DNA from: Megascapheus bottae | Lineage: Eukaryota; Chordata; Mammalia; Rodentia; Geomyidae | Reading direction: 5' to 3' | Length of the DNA stretch: 64,000 nt | Assembly: GCA_024803745.1 (NCBI GenBank) | Contig: JANJXV010000131.1 | Span: 85,001 to 149,000 of the forward strand | In this document: positions 1 through 13,399 of the stretch, piece after piece | How the letters are laid out: each line of letters opens with the position of its first letter | Numbering within the stretch: the stretch's first letter is position 1 | The notes under the pieces: model-generated | Database searches by the model: none | Told to the model about the DNA's origin: nothing | What the model saw: only the letters and a program-made list of their open reading frames with translations | Program-made: the position numbers and the translations under genes

Positions 1-1068
1 TAAACCTTAAACTTACCCTAACCCTAACCCGAACCTTAACCCCAACCTAAACCTAACCCTATCCCTAACCCTTACCCTAACACTTTCCCTAAACCTAACC
101 CTAACCCTAACCCTAACACTTACCCTTACCTTAACCCTTACCCTAACCCTAACCCTTACCCTAACCATTACCCTAACCCTAACACTTACACTTACACTCA
201 CCCTAACCCTAACCCCTACCCTAACTCTAACCCTAAATCTAACCCTTACCCTAACCCTTACCCTAAACCTAACCCTAACCCTAACCACTAACCCTAAACG
301 TTATCATTACCCTAAAACTAAACCTAACTCTAACCCTATCCCTAACACTAACCTTAACCCTAACCCTTACCCTAACCCTAACCATAAATCTGAACCTAAC
401 CCTAACCCTTACCCTTACCATAACTCTAACCCTAACCCTTACCCTTACCCTACTCCTAAACCTAAACCTAAAGCTAACCCTAACCCTAAACCTAACCCTA
501 AACTTAACCCTAACCCTTACACTTACCCTAAACCTAACCCAAAACCTAACCCTAACCCTAAGCCTTCCCCTAACCCCTAAACCTAACCCTAAACTTTACC
601 CTTACCCTAACGCTAACCCTCACCCTAACCCTAACCCTAACCCTAACACATACCCTTATCCTACCCCTAAACCTAAATCTAACCGTAACCCTACACCTAA
701 CCCTAACGCTAAACCTAACCCTAACCCTAACCCTAACCATTACCCTAACCCTAATCCTAACCCTAACCCCTAACCCTAACCCTTATCCTAACCCTTACCC
801 TTACCTTAACCCTAACCCTAACCCTAACCCTTACCCTTACCCTAGCGCTAACCCTAACCCTAACCCTAACCCTAACACTAACCCTAACTCTAAACCAAAT
901 CCTAACCCTAACCCTAACCCTAAACCTTACCCTAACCATAACCCTAACCCTAAACCTAACCCTAACCCTTACCCTTACCCTAACCCTACCCCTAAACCAA
1001 ATCCTAAACCTAAACCTAATCCTAACCCTAAACCTTACCCTAAACCTAACCCTTATCCTACACTTAAA

Positions 1069-1595
1069 CCTAGGCCTAACCCTAACCTTAACCCTAAACC
1101 TAACCCTAACCCTAAACCTTACCCTAACCCTAACCTTAACCCCAACCCTAAACCTAACCCTAACCCTAACCCTTACCCTAACACTAAACCTAACCCTAAT
1201 CCTAACCATAACACTTACCCTTACCCTAACCCTAACCCTAACCCTTATCCTAACCCTAACCCTAACAATTACCCTAACCCTAATCCTAACCCTAACCCCT
1301 AACCCTAAGCCTTACCCTAACACTAACCCTAACCCTAATCCTTACCCTTACCCTATCCCTAACCCTAAATCTAACCCTAACCCTAAACCTAACCCTTACC
1401 CTAACCCTTACCCTTACCCTAACCCTAACCCTAACTCTAACCCTAACCCTAAAACTGACCCTAAACCTTACCCTAAACCTAACCCTAACCCTTATCCGAA
1501 CCATAACTCTAACCCAAACACTAACCTCAAACTTAACCCTAACCCTTACCTAACCCTAACCCCTACTCTTACCTAAACCTAACCCTAAACAGAAC
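1069..1595. repeat. CCTAGGCC-to-AAACAGAA module, copy 1
   Basis: The segment runs from a CCTAGGCC palindrome (overlapping CCTAGG and AGGCCT sites, very G-rich for this + strand) to AAACAGAA 519 bases downstream. Similar spacing is seen at 5,695-6,214 (519), 8,068-8,593 (525) and 14,604-15,152 (548). A worn version lies at 4,189-4,713 (524), with CCTAGCCC and AAACACAA. The constant spacing marks a sub-unit that was copied as a block. Confidence 0.8.
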
Positions 1596-2560
1596 CCTAA
1601 CGCTAAAACTAACCCTAACCCTAACCCTAACACTTACCCTTACCCTAACCCTAACCCTAACTCAAACCCTTATCCTAAACCTAACCCTAAACCTAACCCT
1701 AACCCTTACCCTAACACTAACCGTAACCCTAACCCCTAACCCTAACCCTTAACTTAACCCTAACCCTAACCCTAACTATAACCTTAGCCCTAAAACTAAC
1801 CCTAACCCTAAACCTAACCGTAACCCTTACCGTTACCCTAAGCCTAAGCCTAACCCTAACCCTTACCCTTACCCTAACCTTAACCATGACCCTAAACCTA
1901 ACCTTAACCCTAACCCTAACCCTTACCCTTACCCTAACCCTAACCCTAAACCTAACCCTAACCCTTACAATTACCCTCACCCTAACCCTAAACTTATTGC
2001 TAACCCGAACCCTAACTATAACCCTAGCCCTAAAACTAACCCTGACCCTAAACCTAACCATAACCCTTACCGTTACATTAAGCCCTAGCCTAACCCTAAC
2101 CCTTACCCTTACCCTAACCCTAACCATGACCCTAACCCTAACCATAAGCCTAAACCTAACCCTTACCCTAACCCTAACCCTAACCCTAACCCTAACCATA
2201 ATCCTTATCCTTACCCTAACCTTAACCCTAAACCTAACCCTAACCCTTACCCTTACCTGTAATCTAACACTTAACCTAACCCTAACCCTAACACCTAACC
2301 CTAACTCTAACCCTAACCCTAAACCTAACCCTAAACCTAACACTTACACTAAACCTAATCCTAACCCTAACCCTAATCTTAACCCTATCCCTAACCCTAA
2401 CTCTAACCCTTACCCTTACCCTAACCCTAACCCTAACCCTAACCCTAACCCTAACCCTTACCCTAACCCTAATGCTAACCCTAACCCTAACCCCTAACCA
2501 TAACCCTAAACCTAACCCTAACCCTAACAATAACCCTAACCCTAACTCTTACACTTACCC

Positions 2561-2580
2561 TAACCCAAAAACAAAAACTA
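2561..2580. other. A-rich interruption of the hexamer array (copy A)
   Basis: CCCAAAAACAAAAACTAACC breaks the hexamer pattern. It is shared, with one change, by copy B 7,001 bases to the right, so it predates the A/B duplication and is a useful diagnostic marker. Confidence 0.85.
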
Positions 2581-4188
2581 ACCCTAACCCTAACCCTTAC
2601 CCTAACTCCTAACCCTACTCCTAACCCTAACCCTTACCTTTACCCTAACCCTAACCCTAACCCTAACCCTTACCCTAACCCTAACCCTAACTCTTACCCT
2701 AAACCTAACCCTGGCCCTAAACCTAACCTTAACCCTAACCCTTACCCTAACCCTTACCCTTACCCTTACCCTAACTCTGAACCTAACCCTAACCCTAAAC
2801 CTAACCCTAACCTTAACCCTAACCCTTACCCTTACCCTAACCCTAACCCTAACCCTAACACTTACCCTAAACCTTATCCTAACACTAACCCTAAACTTAA
2901 CCCTAACCCTAACCCTAACCTAACCCTTACCCTTACCCTAACTCTAACCCTAACCCTTACCCTTACCCTACCCCTAAACCTAAACCTAATCCTAATCTTA
3001 AACCTAACCTTAAACTCAACCCTAACCCTTACACTTACCCTAACCCTAACCCAAAACCTAACCCTAACCCTAAGCCTTACCCTAACCCCTAACCCTAACC
3101 CTAACCTTTACCCTTACCCTAACGCTAACCCTCACCCTAACCCTAACCCTAACACATACCCTTATCCTACCCCTAAACCTAACCCTAAACGTAACCCTAC
3201 ACCTAAACCTAACGCTAACCCTACCCTAAACTTAACCCTAACCCTTACCCTAACCCTAATCCTAACCCTAACACTTAACCCTAACACTTATCCTAACCCT
3301 TACCCTTACCTTAACCCTAACCCTAAACCTAACCCTTACCCATACCCTAGCGCTAACCCTAACCCTAACCCTAACCCTAACACTAACCCTAACCCTAAAC
3401 CAAATCCTAACCCTTACCCTAACCCCAAACCTTACCCCAACCGTAACCCTAACCCTAAACCTAACACTACCCCTAAACCAAATCCTAACCCTAAACCTAA
3501 CCCTAACCCTAAACCTTACCCTAAACCTAACCCTAATCCTACAATTAAACCTAGGCCTAACCCTAACCTTAACCCTAAACCTAACCCTAATCCTAACCCT
3601 AACACTTATCCTTACCCTAACCCTAACCCTAAACCTAACCCTTATCCTAACCCTAACCCTTATCCTAACCCTAACCCTTACCCTAACCCTAATCCTAAAC
3701 CTAACCCCTAACCCTAACCCTTACCCTAACACTAAACCTAACCCTAACCCTTACCCTTACCCTATCCCTAACACTAACTCTAACCCTAACCCTAACTCTA
3801 ACCCTAACCCTTACGCTTACCATAAATATAACCCTAACCTTTACACTTACCCTACCCCTAAACCTAAACCTAAACATAACCCTAATCTTAAACCTAACCC
3901 TAAACTTAACCCTAACCCTTACACTTACCCTAACCCTAACCCAAAACCTAACCCTAACCCTAAGCCTTACCCTCACCCCTAACCCTGACCCTAACCTTTA
4001 CCTTTACCCTAACTCTAACCCTCACCCTAACCCTAACCCTAACCCTAACACATACCCTTATCCTACCCCTAAACCTAACCCTAACCCTAACCCTTACCCT
4101 AACCCTACCCCTAAACCAAATCCTAACCCTAAACCTAACCCTAACCCTAAACCTTACCCTAAACCTAACCCTAATCCTACACTTAAAC

Positions 4189-4720
4189 CTAGCCCTAACC
4201 CTAACCTTAACTCTAAACCTAACCCTAACCCTAAACCTTACCCTAACCCTAAGCCTAACCTTAACCCCAACCCTAAACCTAAAACTAACCCTAACCCAAA
4301 CCCTTACCCTAACCCTAAACCTAACCCTAATCCTAACCCTAACACTTACCCTTACCCTAACCCTAACCCTAACCCTTATCCTAACCCTAACCCTAACCCT
4401 TACCCTAACCCTAATCCTAACCCTAACCCCTAACCCTAACCCTTACCCTAACATTAACCCTACCCCTAACCCTTACCCTTACCCTATCCCTAAACCTAAC
4501 TCTAATCCTAACCCTAAATCTAACCCTTACCCTAAACCTAACCCTAACCCTAACCCTAACACTAACCCTAACCCTAAAACTAACCCTAACCCTTACCCTA
4601 AACCTAATCCTAACCCTTATCCTAACCATAACCCTAACCGTAACCCTAACCTCAAACTTAACCCTAACCCTTACCCTAACCCTAACCCCTACTCTTACTT
4701 AAACCTAACCCTAAACACAA
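4189..4720. repeat. CCTAGGCC-to-AAACAGAA module, worn copy
   Basis: Same order and spacing (524 bases) as the module at 1,069-1,595. The palindrome reads CCTAGCCC and the right landmark reads AAACACAA, so both markers carry single changes. Confidence 0.65.
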
Positions 4721-5694
4721 ACCTAACCATAAAACTAACCCTAACCCTAAACCTAACCCTAACCCTAAACCTTATCCTAAACCTAACCCTAACCCTAACC
4801 CTTACCCTAACCCTAACCCTAACCCCTAAACCTAACCCTTACCTGAACCCTAACCATAACCCTAACTATAACCCTAACCTTAAAACTAACCCTTACCCTA
4901 ACCCTAACCCTAAACCTAACCCTAACACCTACTCTTACCCTCACCCTAACGCTAACTTTAATGCTAACCTGAAACCTAACTCTAACCTTAACCCTAACCC
5001 TTATCCTAACCCTAAACCCAACCCTAACCCTAAACCTAATACTTACCCTTACCCTAAACCAAACCCTAAACCTTAACTTAACCGTAACCCCTAACCCTAA
5101 CCGTAACCGTAACCCTTACCCTTGCCCTAACCCTAACCCTAACCTTAATGCTAAACCTAAATATAAACCTAACCGTAACCCCTAAACCTAACCCTAACCC
5201 TAACCTTTACCCTTACCCTAACCCTACCCCTAAACCTAACCCTAACTCTAACCCTAACCCTAAACTTAACCCTAACCCTAACACTAACGCTAACCCTTAC
5301 ACTTCCCCTAACATTAACCCTACCCCTAACCCTTACTGTTACCCTAACCCTAACCCTAAACCAAACCCTAAACCTAAACCTAACCCTAACCCTTACCCTA
5401 ACCCTAACCCTAATCCTACACCTAACCCTAACCCTAACCCTAATCTTAACCCTAATCCTAACCGTAACCCTAACCCTTACCCTTACCCTTACCCTAACCC
5501 TAACGCTAACCTTAACCCCAACCCTATACCTAACCTTAACCTTAACCCTAACCCTTACCCTAACCCTAACCCTAACTCTAACCCTAGCACTTACCCTTCC
5601 CTAACCTTAACCCTAACCCTAACCAAATCCTAACCCTAAACCTAACCCTAACCCTAAACCTTACCCTAAACCTAACCCTAATCCTACACCTAAA

Positions 5695-6221
5695 CCTAGG
5701 CCTAACACTAACCTTAACCCTAAACCTAACCCTAACCCTAAACCTTACCCTAACCCTAACCCTAACCTTAACCCCAACCCTAAACCTAACCCTAACCCTA
5801 ACCCTAACCCTTACCCTAACCCTAAACCTAACACTAATCCTAACCATAACACTTACCCTTACCCTAACCCTAACCCTAACCCTTACCCTCACCCTAATCC
5901 TAACCCTAACCCCTAACCCTAACCCTTACCCTAACCCTAAACCTAACCCTAAACCTTACCCTTACCCTAACACTAACCCTAACTCTAACCCTGACCCTAA
6001 ACCTAACCCTTACCCTAAAACTAACCCTAACCCTTACCCTTACCCTAACCCTAACCCTAACTCTAACCCTAACCCTAAAACTAACCCTAACCCTTACCTT
6101 AAACATAACCCTAACCCTTATCCTATCCCTAACCCTAACACTCACCCTAACCTCAAACTTAACCCTAACCCTTACCCTAACCCTAATCCCTACTCTTACC
6201 TAAACCTAACCCTAAACAGAA
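5695..6221. repeat. CCTAGGCC-to-AAACAGAA module, third copy in the left region
   Basis: CCTAGG at 5,695 and AAACAGAA at 6,214, spaced 519 bases as in the copy at 1,069. It sits in the right part of higher-order copy A, so A holds at least two clear modules and one worn one. Confidence 0.78.
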
Positions 6222-7500
6222 CCCTAACCCTAAAACTAACCCTAACCCTCACCCTAACCCTAACCCTTACTCTAAAATTAACCCTAACCTCAAACCTAAC
6301 CCTAACTCTAACTCTAAACCTAACCCTTACCCTTACCCTAACCCCAAATCTAACCCTAACCCTTACACTTACCCTAACCCTTACTCTAAACCTAACCCTA
6401 AACTTAACCCTAACCCTTGCCCTTACCCTAAACCTAACCCTAAATCTAACCCTAAGCCTAACCATAACCATAACCCCTAACTCTAAACCTAACCCTAACC
6501 CTAAACCTTACACTTACCCTACCCCTAACCAAAACCCTAACCCTATCACTAACTCTAACCCTAACCATAACCCTTACCCTTACCCTAACCCTAACCCTAA
6601 CCTTAACCCCAACCTAAACTTAACCCTATCCCTAACCCTTACCCTAACACTTTCCCTAACCCTAACCCTAACCCTAACCCTAACACTTACCCTTACCTTA
6701 ACCCTTACCCTAACTCTAACCCTTACCCTAACCATTACCCTAACCCTAACCCTTACACTTACACTCACCCTAACCCTAACCCCTACCCTAACTCTAACCC
6801 TAAATCTAACCCTTACCCTAACCCTTACTCTAACCCTAACCCTAACCCTAACCACTAACCCTAACCGTTATCATTACCCTAAAACTAAACCTAACTCTAA
6901 CTCTATCCCTAACACTAACCTTAACCCTAACCCTTACCCTAACCCTAACCCTAAGTCTTACCCTAAACCTAACCCTAACCCTAAACCTAACCTTAACCCT
7001 AACCCTTACTGTAAGCCTTACCCTTACCCTAACCATAACTCTGACCCTAACCCTAACCCTTACCCTTACCCTAACTCTAACCCTAACCCTTACCCTTACC
7101 CTACTCCTAAACCTAAACCTAAAGCTAACCCAAACCCAAAACCTAACCCTAAATTTAACCCTAACCCTTACACTTACCCTAAACCTAACCCAAAACCTAA
7201 CCCTAACCCTACGCATTCCCCTAACCCCTAAACCTAACCCTAACCTTTACCCTTACCCTAACGCTTACCCTCACCCTAACCCTAACCCTAACCCTAACAC
7301 ATACCCTTATCCTACCCCTAAACCTAAATATAACCGTAACCCTACACCTAACCCTAACGCTAACCCTAACCCTAACCCTAACACTTACCCTAACCCTAAT
7401 CCTAAACCTAACACCTAACCCTAACCCTTATCCTAACCCTTACCCTTACCTTAACCCTAACCCTAACCCTAACCCTTACCCTTACCCTAACCCTAACCCT

Positions 7501-8280
7501 AAACCAAATCCTAACCCTAACCCTAACCCTAAACCTTACCCTAACCATAACCCTAACCCTAAACCTAACCCTAACCCTTACCCTTACCCTAACCCTACCC
7601 CTAAACCAAATCCTAAACCTAAACCTAAACCTAACCCTAAACCTTACCCTAAACCTAACCCTAATCCTACACTTAAACCTAGGCCTAACCCTAACCTTAA
7701 CCCTAAACCTAACCTTAACCCTAAACCTTACCCTAACCCTAACCCTAACCTTAACCCCAACCCTAAACCTAACCCTAACCCTAACCCTAACCCTTACCCT
7801 AACACTAAACCTAACCCTAATCCTAACCATAACACTTACCCTTACCCTAACCCTAACCCTAACCCTAACACTAACCCTAACCCTAACCCTAAACCAAATC
7901 CTAACCCTAACCCTAACCCTAAACCTTACCCTAACCATAACCCTAACCCTAAACCTAACCCTAACCCTTACCCTTACCCTAACCCTACCCCTAAACCAAA
8001 TCCTAAACCTAAACCTAAACCTAACCCTAAACCTTACCCTAAACCTAACCCTAATCCTACACTTAAACCTAGGCCTAACCCTAACCTTAACCCTAAACCT
8101 AACCTTAACCCTAAACCTTACCCTAACCCTAACCCTAACCTTAACCCCAACCCTAAACCTAACCCTAAACCTAACCCTTACCCTAACACTAAACCTAACC
8201 CTAATCCTAACCATAACACTTACCCTTACCCTAACCCTAACCCTAACTCTTATCCTAACCCTAACCCTAACAATTACCCT
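7501..8280. repeat. 390-bp tandem duplication inside copy B
   Basis: The string AAACCAAATCCTAACC begins at 7,501 and again at 7,891, exactly 390 bases (65 hexamers) apart. The following ~350 bases match, including the CCTAGGCC palindrome at 7,678 and 8,068. Copy A holds a single version of this segment (AAACCAAAT at 892, CCTAGG at 1,069), so the duplication arose in B after the A/B duplication. Just upstream B also lacks about 36 bases (six units, including a CCTAGCGCTAACC string) that A has at 841. Confidence 0.88.
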
Positions 8281-8600
8281 AACCCTAATCCTAACCCTAA
8301 CCCCTAACCCTAACCATTACCCTAACACTAACCCTAACCCTAATCCTTACCCTTACCCTATCCCTAACCCTAAATCTAACCCTAACCCTAAACCTAACCC
8401 TTACCCTAACCCTTACCCTTACCCTAACCCTAACCCTAACTCTAACCCTAACCCTAAAACTAACCCTAACCCTTACCCTAAACCTAACCCTAACCCTTAT
8501 CCGAACCATAACCCTAACCCAAAACCTAACCTCAAACTTAACCCTAACCCTTACCCTAACCCTAACCCCTACTCTTACCTAAACCTAACCCTAAACAGAA
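8068..8600. repeat. CCTAGGCC-to-AAACAGAA module in copy B
   Basis: CCTAGG at 8,068 (second half of the 390-bp tandem duplication) and AAACAGAA at 8,593, spacing 525. Offset to the first module is 6,999-7,005 bases. Confidence 0.8.
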
Positions 8601-9561
8601 CCCTAACGCTAAAACTAACCCTAACCCTAACCCTAACACTTACCCTTACCCTAACCCTAACCCTAACTCAAACCCTTATCCTAAACCTAACCCTAAACCT
8701 AACCCTAACCCTTACCCTAACCCTAACCGTAACCCTAACCCCTAACCCTAACTCTTAACCCTAACCCTAACCCTAACTATAACCCTAGCCCTAAAACTAA
8801 CCCTAAACCTAAACCTAACCGTAACCCTTACCGTTACCCTAAGCCTAAGCCTAACCCTAACCCTTACCTTTACCCTAACCCTAACCATGACCCTAAACCT
8901 AACCTTAACCCTAACCCTAACCCTTACCCTTACCCTAACCCTAACCCTAAACCTAACCCTAACCCTTACAATTACCCTCACCCTAACCCTAAACTTATTG
9001 CTAACCCGAACCATAACTATAACCCTAGCCCTAAAACTAACCCTAACCCTAAACCTAACCATAACCCTTACCGTTACATTAAGCCCTAGCCTAACCCTAA
9101 CCCTTACCCTTACCCTAACCCTAACCATGACCCTAACCCTAACCATAACCCTAAACCTAACCCTAACCCTAACCCTAACCCTAACCCTAACCCTAACCAT
9201 AATCCTTACCCTTACCCTAACCTTAACCCTAAACCTAACCCTAACCCTTACCCTTACCTGAAATCTAACCCTTAACCTAACCCTAACCCTAACACCTAAC
9301 CCTAACTCTAACCCTAACCCTAAACCTAACCCTAAACCTAACACTTACACTAAACCTAATCCTAACCCTAACCCTAATCTTAACCCTATCCCTAACCCTA
9401 ACCCTAACCCTTACCCTTACCCTAACCCTAACCCTAACCCTAACCCTAACCCTAACCCTTACCCTAACCCTAACGCTAACCCTAACCCTAACCCCTAACC
9501 ATAACCCTAAACCTAACCCTAACCCTAAAAATAACCCTAACCCTAACTCTTACACTTACCC

Positions 9562-9581
9562 TAACCCAACAACAAAAACTA
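9562..9581. other. A-rich interruption of the hexamer array (copy B)
   Basis: CCCAACAACAAAAACTAACC is the partner of the interruption at 2,561-2,580, at an offset of 7,001 bases. The local sequence on both sides also matches. Confidence 0.85.
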
Positions 9582-11399
9582 ACCCTAACCCTAACCCTTA
9601 CCCTAACTCCTAACCCTACTCCTAACCCTAACCCTTACCTTTACCCTAACCCTAACCCTAACCCTTACCCTAACCCTAACCCTAACTCTTACCCTAAACC
9701 TAACCCTGGCCCTAAACCTAACCTTAACCCTAACCCTTACCTTAACCCTTACCCTTACCCTAACCCTAACTCTGAACCTAACCCTAAACCTAAACCTAAC
9801 CCAACCTTAACCCTAACCCTTACCCTTACCCTAACCCTAACCCTAACCCTAACACTTACCCTAAACCTAATCCTAACACTAACCCTAAACTTAACCCTAA
9901 CCCTAACCCTAACCTAACCCTTACCCTTACACTAACTCTAACCCTAACCCTTACCCTTACCCTACCCCTAAATCTAAACCTAATCCTAATCTTAAACCTA
10001 ACCTTAAACTCAACCCTAACCCTTACACTTACCCTAACCCTAACCCAAAACCTAACCCTAACCCTAAGCCTTACCCTAACCCCTAACCCTAACCCTAACC
10101 TTTACCCTTACCCTAACGCTAACCCTCACCCTAACCCTAACCCTAACACATACCCTTATCCTACCCCTAAACCTAACCCTAAACGTAACCCTACACCTAA
10201 ACCTAACGCTAACCCTACCCTAACCTTAACCCTAACCCTTACCCTAACCCTAATCCTAACCCTAACACTTAACCCTAACCCTTATCCTAACCCTTACCCT
10301 TACCTTAACCCTAACCCTAAACCTAACCCTTACCCGTACCATAGCGCTAACCCTAACCCTAACCCTAACCCTAACACTAACCCTAACCCTAAACCAAATC
10401 CTAACCCTTACCCTAACCCCAAACCTTACCCCATCCCTAACCCTAACCCTAAACCTAACCCTACCCCTAAACCAAATCCTAACCCTAAACCTAACCCTAA
10501 CCCTAAACCTTACCCTAAACCTAACCCTAATCCTACAATTTAACCAAGGCCTAACCCCAACCTTAACCCTAAACCTAACCCTAATCCTAACCCTACCACT
10601 TACCCTTACCCTAAACCTAACCCTAACACTAAACATTATCCTAACCCTAACCCTTACCCTAACCCTAATCCTAACCTAACCCCTAACCCTAACCTTTACC
10701 CTAACACTAACCCTAACCCTAACCCTCACCCTTACCCTATCCCTAACCCTAACCCTAACCCTAACTCTAACCCTAACCCTTACGCTTACCTTAAATATAA
10801 CCCTAACCTTTACCCTTACCCTACCCCTAAACCTAAACCTAAACATAACCCTAATCTTAAACCTAACCCTAAACTTTACCCTAACCTTTACACTTACCCT
10901 AACTCTAACCCAAAACCTAACCCTAACCCTAAGCCTTACCCTAACCCCTAACCCTGACCCTAACCTTTACTCTTACCCTAAATCTAACCCTCACCCTAAC
11001 CCTAACCCTAACCCTAACACATACCCTTATCCTACCCCTAAACCTAACCCTAACCGTAACCCTACACCTAAACCTAACGCTAACCCTAAACCTAACCCTA
11101 ACCCTAACCCTTACCCTAACCCTAATCCTAACCCTAACCCTTAACCCTAACCCTTATCCTAAACCTTACCCTTACCCTAACCCTAACCCTAAACCTAACC
11201 CTTACCCTTACCCTAGCGCTAACCCTAACCCTAACCCTAACCCTAAACCTAAAACTAACCCTAACCCTGAACCAAATCCTAACCCTAACCCTAAACCCTA
11301 AACTTTACCCTACCCTAAGCCTAACCCTAAACCTAACCCTAACCCTTACACTTACCCTAACCCTACCCCTAAACCAAATCCTAACCCTAAACCTATCCT

Positions 11400-12500
11400 T
11401 ACCCTAAATCTTACCCTAAACCTAACCCTAATCCTACACTTAAACCTAGCCCTAACCCTAAACTTAACTCTAAATCTAACCCTAACCCTAAACCTTACCC
11501 TAACCCTAAACCTAACCCTAATCCTAAACCTAACACTTACCCTTACCCTAACCCTTACCCTAACCTTAACCCTAACCCCTAAACCTAACCGTAAACCTAA
11601 CGCACACCCTAACCATAACCCTAACCTAACCCTTACCCTAAACCTATCCCTAACCCAAAATCTTACTCTTACCCTAACCCTAACCCTAACCTTAACCCCA
11701 ACCCTAAGCCTAACCCTTACCCTATTCCTAACCCTAACCCTAACCCTAACCCTAACCCTACCCCTAACTATAACCCTAACCCTAAAACTAACCCTTACCC
11801 TAACCCTATCCCTAAACCTAACCCTAACACTTACCCTTACCCTCACCCTAACCATAACCTTAATGCTAACCTGAAACCTAACTCTAACCTTAACCCTAAC
11901 CCTTATCCTAACCCTAACCCTAAAACTAACTCTAAACTTAACCCTTACCCTTACCCTAACCCTAACCTTAAAACTAACCCTAACCCTTACCCTTACCCTA
12001 ACCCTAACCCTAACCCTAAAAATAACCCTTACACTTACCATAACCCTAACCCTAACCCTAAACCTAACCCTAAACTTTTTTACCCTAACCCTAACCGTAA
12101 ACCTTACCCTTAACCTACCCCTAACCCTCAACCTAAATCTAAACCTAACGCTAAACCTAACCCTCACCCTACCCTAAACCTAACCCTAACCCTAACACTA
12201 ACACTAACCCTACCCCTTACCCTTACCCTGACCCTAACTCTAAACCTAACCCTAACCCTAACACTTACCCTAATCCTAACCTTAACCGTAATGTTTACCC
12301 TTACCATAACCCTAAACTTAATCCCAACCCTAAACCTAACCCTAACCCTAACCCTTACCTTAACTCTTACCCTAACCCTAAACCTAACCCTAACCCTAAC
12401 ACTTACCCTAACCCTAACCCTAACCCTAACCCTAACCCTATCCCTTTCCTTAACCCTAACGCTAACCCTAACCCTAACCCCTAACCAAAACTCTTAACCT
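11400..12500. repeat. ACGTTT-family segment, copy 1
   Basis: Ordered landmarks are AATGCTAACCTGAAACC at 11,862, a six-T run at 12,076-12,081, TTAACCTACCCCTAACC near 12,112, CCCTCAACC near 12,125, CCCTGACCC near 12,227, and CCTTAACCGTAATGTTTACC at ~12,280-12,299 followed by AACTTAATCCCAACC. The same order recurs at 15.5-16.3 kb and, in part, at 17.4-17.7 kb. The left part is also the end of higher-order copy B, so the two repeat systems overlap here. Confidence 0.75.
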
Positions 12501-13399
12501 AACCCTAACCCTGACCCTAACCCTAACCCTTATCCTTACCCTAAACCTAAACCTAACTCTAACCCTAACTCTAACCCTAACCCTAACTCTTACCCTTACC
12601 CTAATCCTTACCCTAACCCTAAACCTAATCTAAACCCTAAACCTAACCCTAACCCTAACACTAACACTAACCCTAACACTTACCCTTACCCTAACCCTAA
12701 TCCTAACCCTAACCCCTAACCCTAACCCTTACCCTAACCCTAACCATAACCCTAACCCTTACCCTAAACCTAACCATCATCCTAACCCTAACCGTTAGCC
12801 TTACCTTAACCCTAAACTTAAACCTAACCCTCACCCTTACCCTATCGCTAACCCTAACCCTAACCCTAACCCTAACACATACGCTTACCCTAACCCTAAC
12901 CCTACACGTAACCCTAAACCTAACACTAACAATAACCCTAAACCTAACCCTAACCCTAACCCTAAACCTAACCCTAACCCTAACCCCAACCCTTACACTT
13001 ACCCTAATCCTAAAACTTACCCTAAACCTAACCCTTACCCTAACCCTAAGCCTAACACTAACCCCTTACCTTAACCCTTAACCTAACCCTAACCCTAAAC
13101 TTAACCCTAACCCTTACCCTTACTCTAACAGTAAAAATAAGTCTAAACCTAATTCTAACCTAACCCTAACCCTAACCCTAAAGCTCACCCTAAGCCTAAC
13201 CCTAACCATTACCTTAACTCTAACCCTAACCCTTACCCTAACCCTAACCCTAAATCTAAACCTAACCCTAAAACTAACCCTAACCCTTACAATAACCCTA
13301 ACCCTAACCCTTATCCTAACCCTAACCCTAACCCTAACCTCAAACTTAACCCTAACCGTTACCCTAACCCTAACCCCTACGCTTACCTAAACCTAACCC

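Larger units (their letters stand above)
1..6566. repeat. Higher-order repeat copy A (~6.6 kb)
   Basis: This block carries a string of rare variants that recurs in order about 6.6-7.0 kb to the right. Landmarks in A are ACACAT at 646, 3,152 and 4,048; CCTAGG at 1,069, 3,550 and 5,695; AAACAGAA at 1,588 and 6,214; TTACCGTTACC near 1,818; an A-rich interruption at 2,567-2,579; and ATGCTAACCTGAAACC at 4,961. Their partners in B lie at 7,297, 10,146, 11,017, 7,678/8,068, 8,593, 8,819, 9,570 and 11,863. Smaller repeats are nested inside: the ACACAT motif occurs three times per copy and the CCTAGG-to-AAACAGAA module twice. The left edge is cut by the window. Confidence 0.85.

Noticed and set aside
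1..600. Active chromosome-end telomere at the left edge
   Set aside because: The orientation (C-rich strand on +) would suit a left chromosome end, but units are as degenerate at base 1 as elsewhere and no pure terminal tract is seen. Terminal location cannot be shown from the window.
2561..2580. Poly(A) tail of a retrotransposon insertion
   Set aside because: Only ~12 A-rich bases with no element sequence on either side and no target-site duplication visible.
7408..8214. 268-codon - strand Val-Arg open frame as a real arginine-rich protein
   Set aside because: GTTAGG repeats translate to Val-Arg. The apparent internal duplication of the protein is just the 390-bp DNA duplication. Similar frames occur all over the window.
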